64,000 bases of DNA, from assembly GCA_017744915.1 (NCBI GenBank), contig JAGIAH010000008.1, positions 62,001 through 126,000 of the forward strand, read 5' to 3'. Positions within the stretch are counted from its first letter, which is position 1. Every line of letters starts with the position of its first letter. Made by a program: the position numbers and the translations under genes. The notes under the pieces are model-generated. The model saw only the letters and a list, made by a program, of their open reading frames with translations. It ran no database searches and was not told where the DNA came from. Source of the DNA: Agrobacterium tumefaciens (GTDB lineage Bacteria > Pseudomonadota > Alphaproteobacteria > Rhizobiales > Rhizobiaceae). This document shows, piece after piece, positions 17,725 through 27,015 of this stretch.

Positions 17725-18183
17725 CTACGGCCTGGAGAGGCCTTCCTTCAGTGCATTCACCTGATCGCGCAGCTGCGCCAGTTCTTCCAGCCCGCAGCCG
17801 GTGGCGCCGCCGATTGCGGCCATGATCTTCACACCCTCTTTCTTGAGGTCGGCGCCCTTTGGCGTCAGCGCCACCAGCACCTGCCGCTCGTCCACCGTGC
17901 CACGCTTGCGGGTGATCAGGCCGGCATGTTCGAGCCTCTTGAGAAGAGGGGAAAGCGTGCCCGAATCGAGACCCAGCATTTCGCCGAGCGCCTTGACGGT
18001 GGAAGTCTCCTTTTCCCACAGCGCCATCATGACGAGATATTGCGGATAGGTGAGCCCGATCGGGTCCAGCAGCGGTTTATAGGCGCGGGTAAAGGCATGC
18101 GCCGCGCCGTAAAGGGCAAAACATATCTGCTGGTCCAGCCTCAACAGGCTTTCCATTGTCTTCTCGTTGCCCTCTGCGCCCAT
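17725..18183 (-). CDS. ohrR: Organic hydroperoxide repressor OhrR (MarR family)
   Basis: Thiol-based MarR repressor that senses organic hydroperoxides and controls ohr. 152 residues. The reactive Cys is in LDQQICFALYGA (C21), and a second Cys near the C-terminus (C130, GATGCGLEEL) makes it the 2-Cys OhrR type, which forms an inter-subunit disulfide when oxidised. The winged-helix segment GEMLGLDSGTLSPLLKRLEHAGLI is typical. GGAG lies about 7 bases before the ATG. Divergent from ohr, sharing a 190-base promoter region with a perfect 13-base palindrome. Confidence 0.95.
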   Translation of the reverse strand: MGAEGNEKTMESLLRLDQQICFALYGAAHAFTRAYKPLLDPIGLTYPQYLVMMALWEKETSTVKALGEMLGLDSGTLSPLLKRLEHAGLITRKRGTVDERQVLVALTPKGADLKKEGVKIMAAIGGATGCGLEELAQLRDQVNALKEGLSRP

Positions 18184-18308
18184 TGTCCTGCTCCAAAATC
18201 AACCGGGAAGGGAACAATCAGCCCCCGCTTTCGGTTCCTGCCGCATGGATGCGCGGCGAAATTTCGTGAAAATTATCGCAAAAAACAATTTCGCATTCAA
18301 CGTACAAA

Positions 18309-18343
18309 ATTATATTGCGCACAATTGAATTGTTCGCTATAAG
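18309..18343. promoter_or_regulatory. ohrR/ohr divergent promoters with OhrR operator
   Basis: For ohr: TTGCGC (18315-18320), a 17-base spacer, TATAAG (18338-18343). The spacer contains the palindrome ACAATTGAATTGT (18321-18333), where bound OhrR would exclude RNA polymerase. For ohrR on the minus strand a perfect TATAAT lies at 18314-18309. A related AT-rich half (AACAATTTCG, near 18283) may be a second site. Confidence 0.78.
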
Positions 18344-18375
18344 AACGTCAACACCAACCCGAAGGAGTAAATGCC

Positions 18376-18798
18376 ATGCCCATTCTCTACACGACCAAAG
18401 CATCCGCCACCGGTGGCCGTGCCGGCAACGCCAAGTCGGAAGACGGCGTTCTCGACGTCACGCTCACCGTTCCGAAGGAACTGGGTGGCGATGGCGCCCG
18501 TGGCACCAATCCGGAACAGCTTTTCGCGGCCGGTTATTCCGCCTGCTTCCTCGGCGCGCTGAAATTTGTCGCCGGCAAGGAAAAGGTAAAGATTCCTGAA
18601 GACACCACTGTGACGGCAACTGTCGGCATCGGCCCGCGCGAAGACGGCGGCGGTTTCGGCATCGAAGTGTCGCTGAAGGCCAATATTCCGGGCGTTGAGC
18701 GCGAAGTCGCCGAAAAGCTGGTTGCTGCCGCACACATCGTCTGCCCCTATAGCCACGCCATGCGCACCTCCACGGAAGTGCCGGTCTCGGTGGCCTGA
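18376..18798 (+). CDS. ohr: Organic hydroperoxide reductase Ohr
   Basis: Thiol peroxidase of the OsmC/Ohr fold that reduces organic (fatty acid) hydroperoxides. 140 residues, the normal length. Catalytic residues are all present: Arg15 in TGGRAG, Glu47 in NPEQLF, peroxidatic Cys57 in GYSACFLGA, and resolving Cys123 in VCPYSHA. AAGGAG lies just before the ATG. Expression should rise when OhrR is oxidised. The later OsmC-like alternative is excluded by the Ohr-type VCPYS motif. Confidence 0.96.
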   Translation: MPILYTTKASATGGRAGNAKSEDGVLDVTLTVPKELGGDGARGTNPEQLFAAGYSACFLGALKFVAGKEKVKIPEDTTVTATVGIGPREDGGGFGIEVSLKANIPGVEREVAEKLVAAAHIVCPYSHAMRTSTEVPVSVA

Positions 18799-18905
18799 TA
18801 AAGCGGTTACGCACTGGATTGTCACTCTTGGGGCCGGGTTCATCCCGGCCTTCTTGTTTGCAGAAAGAAATATGCTATATTCTTTCCGGGGAAAGGATAT
18901 GCGCC

Positions 18906-19289
18906 ATGAATATTCACGCCAAGACCGCCATGGATCCCGCATCGCAGGGCAGGGTCGTCACCAAGGCCGTCATCGCCGCCGCCGAGCGGCTGGGCCTGAA
19001 TGCTGCCCGCACGGCCGATATTCTGGGTGTCTCCGCGCCAACCGTGTCGCGCATGAAGCGGCTCGATTTCCTCCTGGAGCCGGGCGCCAAGTCTTTCGAG
19101 CTTGCGGTGTTGCTCATCCGGGTTTTCCGCTCGCTGGATGCGATTACCGGCGGCGATGAGGCGGTGGCCAAAAACTGGCTGCGCAATCACAATACGGCGC
19201 TTGATGCCGTGCCTGCCGAAAGGCTCACCACCATTACCGGATTGATCGATGTCCTCTCCTATCTGGACGCCCGACGCGCTCCTGTCTGA
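18906..19289 (+). CDS. Xre/MbcA-type antitoxin (DUF2384) of a RES toxin-antitoxin pair
   Basis: 127-residue antitoxin. The N-terminal half holds a helix-turn-helix (ARTADILGVSAPTVSRMKRLDFLL). The C-terminal half is the MbcA/ParS/Xre toxin-binding domain: VLLIRVFRSLDAITGGDEAVAKNWL, then a short C-terminal tail that in this family plugs the toxin active site. The ATG at 18906 follows AAAGGAT; an in-frame upstream start at 18819 is read through promoter-like sequence and rejected. Its 3' end overlaps the toxin gene by 41 bases. It probably represses its own promoter. Confidence 0.85.
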   Translation: MNIHAKTAMDPASQGRVVTKAVIAAAERLGLNAARTADILGVSAPTVSRMKRLDFLLEPGAKSFELAVLLIRVFRSLDAITGGDEAVAKNWLRNHNTALDAVPAERLTTITGLIDVLSYLDARRAPV

Positions 19290-20010
19290 AAAACGCGCCG
19301 CATCGGGAAAATACTGGCGGCTGGTGGAAGCGCAGCATCAGGTTTCCACCATGAAGCTGGTGGATACGGTGGAGGAGCAATCCCTGCTGGAAGACATTCT
19401 GGAGACGAGCAAAAGGCCGTTTCCGCCGGAATGCGCCGGTTTCGATTATCTTCTCGCTACGCCTTTCCGGTATGGCGCCGCTTATCCGCATGGTTCGCGT
19501 TTCCGCCGCGCGGGTTATACCGAAGGTGTTTATTATGCCGCCGCGAAGGTGGAAACGGCGCTCGCCGAAATGGCCTTTTACCGGCTGCTGTTTTATGCCG
19601 AATCGCCCGGCACGCCGCTGCCGGCCAATCCCGCTGATTATTCCGCCTTTGCCGCCCGCATCGCCACCGATGCGGCACTTGACCTCACGCAACCCAGACT
19701 GAACCGCGACGAGGCGCACTGGACCGATCTCACGAATTACGAGCCATGCCAGGCGCTGGCCGAGCAGGCGCGTCTGGCGAAGGTGGAGGCGATCCTCTAC
19801 CGGTCGGTGCGCGATCCCGCCGCGGGCCTCAACATCGCGATCCTTTCTCCCAAAGCCTTTGCCGAAAAAATACCGGTGGAACGCATGAGCTGGCGCATCC
19901 GCCTGTCGAAGACGGGCGTGCAGGCATTGTGCGAATTTCCGATGCGCAGAACGGGTTTTGCGGTCTCGGATTTCGCCGGCGATCCACGCCTCGCCAGCCT
20001 GCTCGGCTGA
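19249..20010 (+). CDS. RES-domain toxin (NAD+-consuming)
   Basis: 253 residues with the RES family signature: YWRLVEAQHQ near the N-terminus, then RYGAAYPHGSRFRRAG and EGVYYAAAKVETALAEMAFYR, the conserved Arg/Tyr/Glu-rich region of the NAD+-binding pocket. Known RES toxins (MbcT and relatives) destroy NAD+ by phosphorolysis or ADP-ribosyl transfer and arrest growth; that activity is inferred here from the family. It starts within the antitoxin gene (41-base overlap), a common arrangement. It is somewhat longer than minimal RES toxins (about 160-230). The downstream ABC-F gene is convergent, 22 bases away. Confidence 0.87.
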   Translation: MSSPIWTPDALLSEKRAASGKYWRLVEAQHQVSTMKLVDTVEEQSLLEDILETSKRPFPPECAGFDYLLATPFRYGAAYPHGSRFRRAGYTEGVYYAAAKVETALAEMAFYRLLFYAESPGTPLPANPADYSAFAARIATDAALDLTQPRLNRDEAHWTDLTNYEPCQALAEQARLAKVEAILYRSVRDPAAGLNIAILSPKAFAEKIPVERMSWRIRLSKTGVQALCEFPMRRTGFAVSDFAGDPRLASLLG

Positions 20011-20032
20011 CGAGGCGTTATTATCGTCAGTT

Positions 20033-21547
<1,515 letters not shown>

Positions 21548-21705
21548 GAAGTCGTCTCTGGCAGGACGGACCCGTCAAGAACCGTGGTCTGCCACAGGCA
21601 GTACCGGGTTTCGGCTCGTGGTGATCCGTCGTGAAAACATACGCAACGGCAGACAAGCTGCATTCTGCGCGGCCTTTTAGGCAAACCAGAGTGTTCGTGT
21701 TCCGG

Positions 21706-21780
21706 TCAGCCCTGCAAACGTGTCCGCAGGGCAAAAAGGTGGCAGAGCTGACGATTGCGCCAGAAGCAGGAAATATCCAT
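21706..21780 (-). CDS. Putative 24-residue leader peptide of the ABC-F mRNA
   Basis: ATG at 21780 with a near-perfect ribosome site AAGGAGG at 21793-21787, 6 bases away. The frame encodes M-D-I-S-C-F-W-R-N-R-Q-L-C-H-L-F-A-L-R-T-R-L-Q-G and stops at 21706-21708. The peptide is rich in Arg, aromatic residues and Cys. The last codons overlap a perfect 7-bp stem (GCCCTGC / GCAGGGC, 21732-21709). Its stop lies about 160 bases before the ABC-F start, and a promoter sits 39 bases upstream, so it is the first thing translated on the transcript. The regulatory role is inferred. Confidence 0.6.
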   Translation of the reverse strand: MDISCFWRNRQLCHLFALRTRLQG

Positions 21781-21818
21781 GCGAAGCCTCCTTTCTTGAA
21801 ACGGGTTGAACTGCTCGA

Positions 21819-21847
21819 CCATTACCAGCCACGGCTGTTCATGACAA
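21819..21847 (-). promoter_or_regulatory. Predicted promoter of the ABC-F leader transcript
   Basis: On the minus strand: TTGTCA (21847-21842), a 17-base spacer, TAATGG (21824-21819). Transcription would begin near 21812, giving a short untranslated lead before the ribosome site at 21793. The remaining stretch between 21548 and 21981 holds the leader with stem-loops (CTGCC-TGT-GGCAG and GACGG-GT-CCGTC nearer the gene) and no other gene. Confidence 0.55.
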
Positions 21848-21981
21848 CCATTTTGACGCGGGATAAAGCACCGGAAGATGCGGGAGGGGGGCGGTGCGGC
21901 AAGTGCCTTCCCCAGGGCGGGGGAGGCGATGAAGGCCGCACCTCATCGGTTCATTCGGGTTTTGCTCTCCGCCGGAAGGGC

Positions 21982-22404
21982 CTATTGTTTGACGACACGC
22001 GCGCGCAGCTCTTCCACATGTGCGGCGATTTCCGGTGTCACCGCATCGCCGAAATCTTCCATCTCGAACATCGGGCGGATTTCGATCTCGCTCTTTTCCA
22101 GCATCGGGTTCGGGCAGCGTTTCACCCATTGCACCGCCTCGTCCATGTCCTTCACGTTCCAGATCCAGAAGCCGGCGACCAGTTCGTTGGTGTGCGGGAA
22201 GGGGCCGTCGATGACGGTGCGGCTGTCGCCGTCGAAAACAACCCTCTTGCCTTTGGAGGAGGGGTGCAGGCCGTCACCGGATTGCATGATGCCGGCATTG
22301 ACCAGTTCCTCATTGAATTTTCCCATTGCCTCCATGAGTTCGGTGGTGGGCATGACGCCTTCTTCGCTGCTCTTGGTGGCTTTTACAAAAACGATTGCAC
22401 GCAT
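21982..22404 (-). CDS. YCII-related DGPF-domain protein
   Basis: 140-residue small protein of the DGPF/YCII group (dimeric alpha-beta barrel). Key features: opening MRAIVFVKATKSSEEG, central VIDGPFPHTNELVAGFWIW, and a charged C-terminus. In other bacteria such genes lie beside ECF sigma factors and VOC or DUF1579-type genes; the biochemical role is unknown. The start at 22404 has AAGGAGG 7 bases upstream; the ATG two codons earlier is too close to that site. It lies downstream of the MarR gene on the same strand, with 103 bases between them. Confidence 0.82.
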   Translation of the reverse strand: MRAIVFVKATKSSEEGVMPTTELMEAMGKFNEELVNAGIMQSGDGLHPSSKGKRVVFDGDSRTVIDGPFPHTNELVAGFWIWNVKDMDEAVQWVKRCPNPMLEKSEIEIRPMFEMEDFGDAVTPEIAAHVEELRARVVKQ

Positions 22405-22507
22405 GATCATTCCTCCTTGATTTGCGCTTTCTTGGTAGTTTCGCTCCCGGGCACGACGGCCGGATGACATTGTTGCCGACAAAAGTGGCGCCATGCCGTC
22501 AATCCTG

Positions 22508-22954
22508 TCAGCCGAGGTCGATAAGGTCGCGGCGCAGCCGGTCGGGGTCGCCGCTGCCGATACGGGCTTCGACTTCGGCGTGAGTGTCCTGCCAGATGGG
22601 GAAGGCCGCAGCGAGAACGGCCATGCCGTCCGCCGTAAGCCGCAGCCGCTTGCCGCGTTTGTCTTTCGGGTCCTGCTCAATGCTGACCAGCCCGCGCCGC
22701 TCCAGCGGCTTCAGCGCCGCCGTCAGCGTCGTGCGGTCCATGGCCAGAAGATGTGCGACCGGCCCCATCGGCGGCGGCTCCGGCCGGTTGAGCGACATCA
22801 GCAGCGAAAACTGGCCATTGTTGATGCCGATGGGTTTCAGCGCATTGTCGAACAGTCGCGCCAAAGCCCGCGCCGCACGCTGCGCATGCAGGCAGAGACA
22901 GGCGTCCCGCACGAAAAGAGTTGTCGAAAAAGGAATCGCACCGGTGTTTGACAT
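22508..22954 (-). CDS. MarR family transcriptional regulator
   Basis: 148-residue winged-helix regulator. Recognition region VAHLLAMDRTTLTAALKPLERRGLV and wing QDPKDKRGKRLRLTADG. Two Cys lie near the N-terminus (ACLCLHAQRA), which could serve redox sensing. Divergent from the DUF899-DUF1579-VOC run, with a 12-base perfect palindrome in the shared region only 11 bases from its own start; no ribosome site is visible before the ATG. It probably controls both itself and the divergent genes, and perhaps the DGPF gene behind it. Confidence 0.85.
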   Translation of the reverse strand: MSNTGAIPFSTTLFVRDACLCLHAQRAARALARLFDNALKPIGINNGQFSLLMSLNRPEPPPMGPVAHLLAMDRTTLTAALKPLERRGLVSIEQDPKDKRGKRLRLTADGMAVLAAAFPIWQDTHAEVEARIGSGDPDRLRRDLIDLG

Positions 22955-22965
22955 GGGATAAATAT

Positions 22966-22977
22966 GTTGATATCAAC
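22966..22977. promoter_or_regulatory. Probable MarR operator
   Basis: GTTGATATCAAC, a perfect 12-base palindrome, set in AT-rich sequence between the divergent MarR and DUF899 genes. MarR-family operators with TTGATATCAA cores are well known. The distance to the MarR start implies autoregulation. Confidence 0.65.
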
Positions 22978-23103
22978 CTAATTAGTCAAGCGGAACTTGA
23001 TGTCCCGCAGACTGTTTATTGCCTTTCAACACAGAAATAAGCGGTGCCCACCGGTGGAGCGGAGCGGTGCCGTGGTGAAAGACGGATCCAAGGAGGAAAG
23101 ATC

Positions 23104-23832
23104 ATGTCTCATCCCGTCGTTTCGAAAGACGAGTGGCTTGCGGCCCGCCGCGATCTGCTGGTGAAGGAAAAGGAACTGACCCGCGCCCGGGACAGGCTGA
23201 ATGAGGCGCGGCGCGCGCTGCCCTGGGAAGAGGTGACGAAGGATTATATCTTCGATGCGCCTTCTGGCCCAAGGTCACTGAAAGAGCTGTTCGGTGATTG
23301 CAGCCAGCTCATCGTCTATCATTTCATGCTGGCGCCGGACTGGGAGGAGGGCTGCGTCGGTTGTTCCTTCTTCGCCGATCATGTCGATGGCGCGCTGATC
23401 CACCTCAAGCATGGCGATGCGGGTTTCGTCGCGGTTTCGCGCGCGCCGCTTGAAAAGATCGAAAGTTACAAAAAACGCATGGGCTGGAAATTCCCGTGGG
23501 TTTCAGTCGAGGGCACTGATTTCAACTATGATTATCAGGCCTCGTTTCGCGACGAGGACATGGCCAAAGGCGAAATCACCTATAATTACCGTGACATGGC
23601 GCCCTATGGCGACCTGAAGGACCTGCACGGCATCAGCGTTTTCGCCAAGGGCGATGACGGCAAGATCTACCATACCTATTCCACTTACGCCCGTGGCGCG
23701 GAACAGACGCTCGGCACGCTGATGCTGCTCGATCTGGTGCCAAAAGGCCGTAATGAAGAGGAGGTAATGGATTGGGTGCGCCGCCACGACCAGTATGAGG
23801 ACGCGCCGAAGGCCGCAGCCTGCTGCCACTGA
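23104..23832 (+). CDS. DUF899 thioredoxin-like family protein
   Basis: 242-residue member of DUF899, a predicted thioredoxin-fold family. It opens VVSKDEWLAARRDLLVKEKE and contains LIVYHFMLAPDWEEGC, GCVGCSFFADHVDG (CxxC-like pair), FPWVSVEGTDFNYDY and a C-terminal Cys pair (AACCH). AGGAGG lies 8-13 bases before the ATG at 23104. First gene of a run with DUF1579 and VOC proteins (gaps 25 and 94 bases). The molecular role is unknown; the cysteines suggest redox or thiol chemistry. Confidence 0.85.
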   Translation: MSHPVVSKDEWLAARRDLLVKEKELTRARDRLNEARRALPWEEVTKDYIFDAPSGPRSLKELFGDCSQLIVYHFMLAPDWEEGCVGCSFFADHVDGALIHLKHGDAGFVAVSRAPLEKIESYKKRMGWKFPWVSVEGTDFNYDYQASFRDEDMAKGEITYNYRDMAPYGDLKDLHGISVFAKGDDGKIYHTYSTYARGAEQTLGTLMLLDLVPKGRNEEEVMDWVRRHDQYEDAPKAAACCH

Positions 23833-23857
23833 AAAGAGAGACGAGGAGGAGACGACA

Positions 23858-24346
23858 ATGGAAATGCCAAGTGTGAAGCCGCAGAAGGAACACGAATTCC
23901 TGTCGAGGCTCGTCGGCGACTGGATCATGGTCGCCGGCCATGACGGATACAACCCCGATGATCCCAACCAGCGTTTCACCGAGACCGTCCGCTCCATCGG
24001 CGGCTTGTGGGTCATCGGTGAAGGCAGTGGCGGAATGCCCGACGGCGACCGCATGACGGCCGTGATCACGGTTGGCTTCGACCCGGCCAAGGGCAATTTC
24101 GTCGGCACCTGGGTGGGCTCGATGATGACCAATCTCTGGGTCTACAAGGGCTGGCTGGAAGAGGACGGCAAGACGCTGACGCTCGAAGCGGAAGGCCCGG
24201 CCTTTGATGGTTCCGGAGACACCGCCACCTATCATGACGTGCTGGTGCTGCATGACGACAATCACCGCAGCTTTTCCGGCAGCGTCAAACAGCCGGACGG
24301 CACCTTCAAGACCTTCATGACATCGGAGTTCCGGCGCAAGACATAA
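23858..24346 (+). CDS. DUF1579 family protein
   Basis: 162-residue cytosolic protein of DUF1579, a lipocalin-like beta-barrel family of unknown ligand. Typical features: HEFLSRLVGDWIMVAG, then VRSIGGLWVIGEGSGGMPDG and VGFDPAKGNFVGTWVGSMM. A GGAGGAGA ribosome site precedes the ATG at 23858, and it follows the DUF899 stop by 25 bases, so the two are one transcript. Paired with VOC and DGPF genes in many proteobacteria, possibly in small-molecule detoxification (inference from context). Confidence 0.85.
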   Translation: MEMPSVKPQKEHEFLSRLVGDWIMVAGHDGYNPDDPNQRFTETVRSIGGLWVIGEGSGGMPDGDRMTAVITVGFDPAKGNFVGTWVGSMMTNLWVYKGWLEEDGKTLTLEAEGPAFDGSGDTATYHDVLVLHDDNHRSFSGSVKQPDGTFKTFMTSEFRRKT

Positions 24347-24440
24347 GCTGCGCCGGGTTCTGCCTGCACGACAAGCGCCGCCGCGCCCTGCGGCGGACAC
24401 CCAACAAATCCTATGCACCCAATCTCCAGAGGAGACGACA

Positions 24441-25220
24441 ATGTCCGATACACATGGAAAATTCATCTGGGTCGAACTGATGACGCCCGACATGGAGGCG
24501 GCGGCCCGCTTTTATGGTCATGTCGTCGGCTGGCAGACCAAGGATTTCGGCTCGCCGGAAATGCCCTATCTGGTGCTGGAGGCCGACGGCAAAGGCATGG
24601 GCGGCGTCATGGAACTGACGGACGAACACAAGGGCCAGGGCATTCCCCCGAACTGGACGGCCTATGTCGATGTCGACGATGTCGACGCCACGGCGAAACA
24701 ATTCGCGGCGAAGGGCGGCGCGATCAGACGCCCGCCGCAGGATATTCCCGAAATCGGCCGTTTTGCCGTGGTTGCCGATCCCTTTGGTGCTGTACTCTGC
24801 ATCATGACGCCGCAGCCGATGGAAACCGGCGGTTTCCCCGAGGATATGCAGGAAAAGCAGGGCCATGTCGGCTGGCATGAGCTCTTCACCGACAATGTCG
24901 ATGAGGCCATGGCCTTTTACGGCGATGTTTTCGGCTGGACCAAGGACCATGATTTCGACATGGGGGAAATGGGCCCGTACCGCATCTTCGCCTATAAGGG
25001 CAAAGCCGTCGGCGGCATGATGAAGCGCATGCCACAGGTCCCCGTCTGCCATTGGGGATATTATTTCAATGTCGATGGCATCGACGACGCGATCACCCGT
25101 GTCAGCGCCGGTGGCGGCAAGGTCGTCAACGGCCCGATGGAGGTGCCCGGCGAAAGCTGGATCGTCAACTGCATCGACCCGCAGGGTGCTTATTTCTCTC
25201 TGGTTTCGCAGAAGAAATAG
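24441..25220 (+). CDS. Two-domain VOC (glyoxalase/bleomycin-resistance fold) protein
   Basis: 259 residues with two tandem VOC domains: GKFIWVELMTPDMEAAARFY opens the first, GWHELFTDNVDEAMAFYGDV the second, each followed by beta-alpha repeats ending in DPFGAVLCIM and DPQGAYFSLV. Similar to the ring-cleaving-dioxygenase-like/CFP-30 group of uncertain substrate. AGAGGAGA precedes the ATG. Third gene of the DUF899-DUF1579 run, ending about 40 bases before the convergent LysR gene. The catalytic metal residues cannot be assigned with confidence. Confidence 0.85.
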   Translation: MSDTHGKFIWVELMTPDMEAAARFYGHVVGWQTKDFGSPEMPYLVLEADGKGMGGVMELTDEHKGQGIPPNWTAYVDVDDVDATAKQFAAKGGAIRRPPQDIPEIGRFAVVADPFGAVLCIMTPQPMETGGFPEDMQEKQGHVGWHELFTDNVDEAMAFYGDVFGWTKDHDFDMGEMGPYRIFAYKGKAVGGMMKRMPQVPVCHWGYYFNVDGIDDAITRVSAGGGKVVNGPMEVPGESWIVNCIDPQGAYFSLVSQKK

Positions 25221-25260
25221 CCGTGTTTTCTGACGATCTGCCGGGGTTCGCTCCGGCAGA

Positions 25261-26157
25261 TCACCGTTCTCTCGACAGCCGGACGTGATCGATGAAGGCC
25301 CGCAGTTTCGGGGCAAGATGACGGCGGCTGGGATAATAGAGATAAAACCCCGCAAATGTCGGGGAATAGTCCTCCAGCATGGAAACTAGTTGCCCGCTTT
25401 CCAGATAGGGGCGGAATGTCTCCTCCATGCCGAAGGTGATGCCGGCGCCGGCGCAGGCCAGCTTTATCATCAGTTGCATGTCATTGGTGGTGAAATCCGG
25501 CTCCACCGCCACCGCAAATTCGCGGCCGTTTTCGGCAAATTCCCACCGATATGGCGCCACCCCCGGACGGGACCGCCAGCCGATGCATCTGTGATCGATC
25601 AATTCGCGAGGCTGCTTCGGCAGGGCGAAGCGGTCACGATAGTCAGGGGAACAGACGGCGAGCTGCCGTTGTGGAGCCGAAACCGGAACGGCAATCATAT
25701 CCTGCGCGATCAGCTCTCCCAGCCGCACGCCGGCATCGTAATGTTCGGCGACGATATCAAATTCCTCGTCCGTCACGACGATATCGAGCTGCACCTCGGG
25801 ATGCATTTCGGCAAAGCCTGCCAGCAATGGCCCCGACAGGAAGCGCTCCGCTATGGAAGAAACGGCAAGCCTGAGCTGTCCGCGCACGGTGCCGCTTAAT
25901 GAAGAGGCGGCCGTTGCGGCCTGCATCAGGTTGCCGATCGATGGTGAAACATCCGCATAAAGCTGCTGCCCCGCTTCCGTCAGGCTGACGCTGCGTGTCG
26001 TGCGCCGCACCAGCGCTATTCCCATTGTCTCTTCAAGCTTGCGGATGGTCTGGCTGACGGCGGACCGCGTGACGCCGAGCCTGTCCGCAACGGCCCGGAA
26101 GTTACGCTCCTCGGCAACCATGCAGAATGTTGAAAGCGCGTTGAGATCGATATTCAT
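25261..26157 (-). CDS. LysR family transcriptional regulator
   Basis: 298 residues: N-terminal helix-turn-helix (TFCMVAEERNFRAVADRLGV, then VSQTIRKLEETMGIALVRRT) and a periplasmic-binding-like effector domain from about residue 90. Divergent from an SDR gene followed by an Atu4866-type gene, the likely target. The intergenic 122 bases are AT-rich with several T-N11-A possibilities, none decisive. Resembles the large group of LysR regulators that control short-chain dehydrogenases; the effector is unknown. Confidence 0.9.
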   Translation of the reverse strand: MNIDLNALSTFCMVAEERNFRAVADRLGVTRSAVSQTIRKLEETMGIALVRRTTRSVSLTEAGQQLYADVSPSIGNLMQAATAASSLSGTVRGQLRLAVSSIAERFLSGPLLAGFAEMHPEVQLDIVVTDEEFDIVAEHYDAGVRLGELIAQDMIAVPVSAPQRQLAVCSPDYRDRFALPKQPRELIDHRCIGWRSRPGVAPYRWEFAENGREFAVAVEPDFTTNDMQLMIKLACAGAGITFGMEETFRPYLESGQLVSMLEDYSPTFAGFYLYYPSRRHLAPKLRAFIDHVRLSRER

Positions 26158-26279
26158 TCGTTAGAAAATCTACCCATTGAGGTTAGGATTGAGACGGTTA
26201 TCACGACAATGCCCAAGCTTTATCTTGTCCGCAACGGCCACTTCCGGAAAAAGCCGGCCGTAACATCAAGGAGAAAGCC

Positions 26280-27002
26280 ATGACATTGAACAAAGTCGTT
26301 CTCATCACAGGTGCATCGAGCGGGATCGGTGAGGGTATCGCAAGGGAACTTGCGGCCGCCGGGGCGAAGCTGGTGCTGGGCGCTCGCCGCATGGACCGTT
26401 TGCAGGCCCTGGCGGAAGAATTGCGCCAGAAGGGTGCCGAGGTCGCCATCCATCCGCTTGATGTAGCGGAGAGGCAGAGCGTCGAGGCATTTGCCGAGGC
26501 GGGGCGCAAGGCCTTCGGGCGGATCGACGTCATCGTCAACAATGCCGGCATCATGCCGCTATCGCTGATGTCGTCGCTCAAGGTCGATGAATGGGATCGC
26601 ATGATCGACGTCAACATCAAGGGTGTGCTTTATGGCGTCGCCGCCGTTCTGCCGGAAATGACCGCACGCGCCTCCGGCCATATCATCAACATCGCCTCCA
26701 TCGGCGCGCTGGCGGTTTCGCCCACCGCTGCCGTCTATTGCGCAACGAAATTTGCGGTGCGTGCCATTTCGGATGGCTTGCGGCAGGAAAACCGCGATCT
26801 GCGCGTCACCTGCATTCACCCCGGCGTGGTGGAAAGCGAACTTGCCCACACCATCACCGATCCGGCCGCCGCCGAACTGATGCAGAGCTACCGGGCCATC
26901 GCCCTGAAGCCCGACGCTATCGGCCGTGCGGTGCGTTACGCCATCGAGCAGCCCGAGGATGTCGATGTCAACGAAATCGTCGTCCGCCCCACCGCGGCAT
27001 GA
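26280..27002 (+). CDS. Short-chain dehydrogenase/reductase
   Basis: NAD(P)-dependent oxidoreductase, 240 residues. Cofactor motif TGASSGIGEGIA, structural NNAGIM, catalytic Ser in ASIGAL, and YCATKFAVRAIS with the Tyr-x3-Lys pair. AAGGAGAAAGCC precedes the ATG. An Arg at the end of beta-2 (GARRMDR) suggests NADP(H) preference. First gene of a pair with the small exported protein at 27016 (13-base gap), divergent from LysR. Substrate unknown. Confidence 0.9.
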   Translation: MTLNKVVLITGASSGIGEGIARELAAAGAKLVLGARRMDRLQALAEELRQKGAEVAIHPLDVAERQSVEAFAEAGRKAFGRIDVIVNNAGIMPLSLMSSLKVDEWDRMIDVNIKGVLYGVAAVLPEMTARASGHIINIASIGALAVSPTAAVYCATKFAVRAISDGLRQENRDLRVTCIHPGVVESELAHTITDPAAAELMQSYRAIALKPDAIGRAVRYAIEQPEDVDVNEIVVRPTAA

Positions 27003-27015
27003 GGAGGATTTGGCA

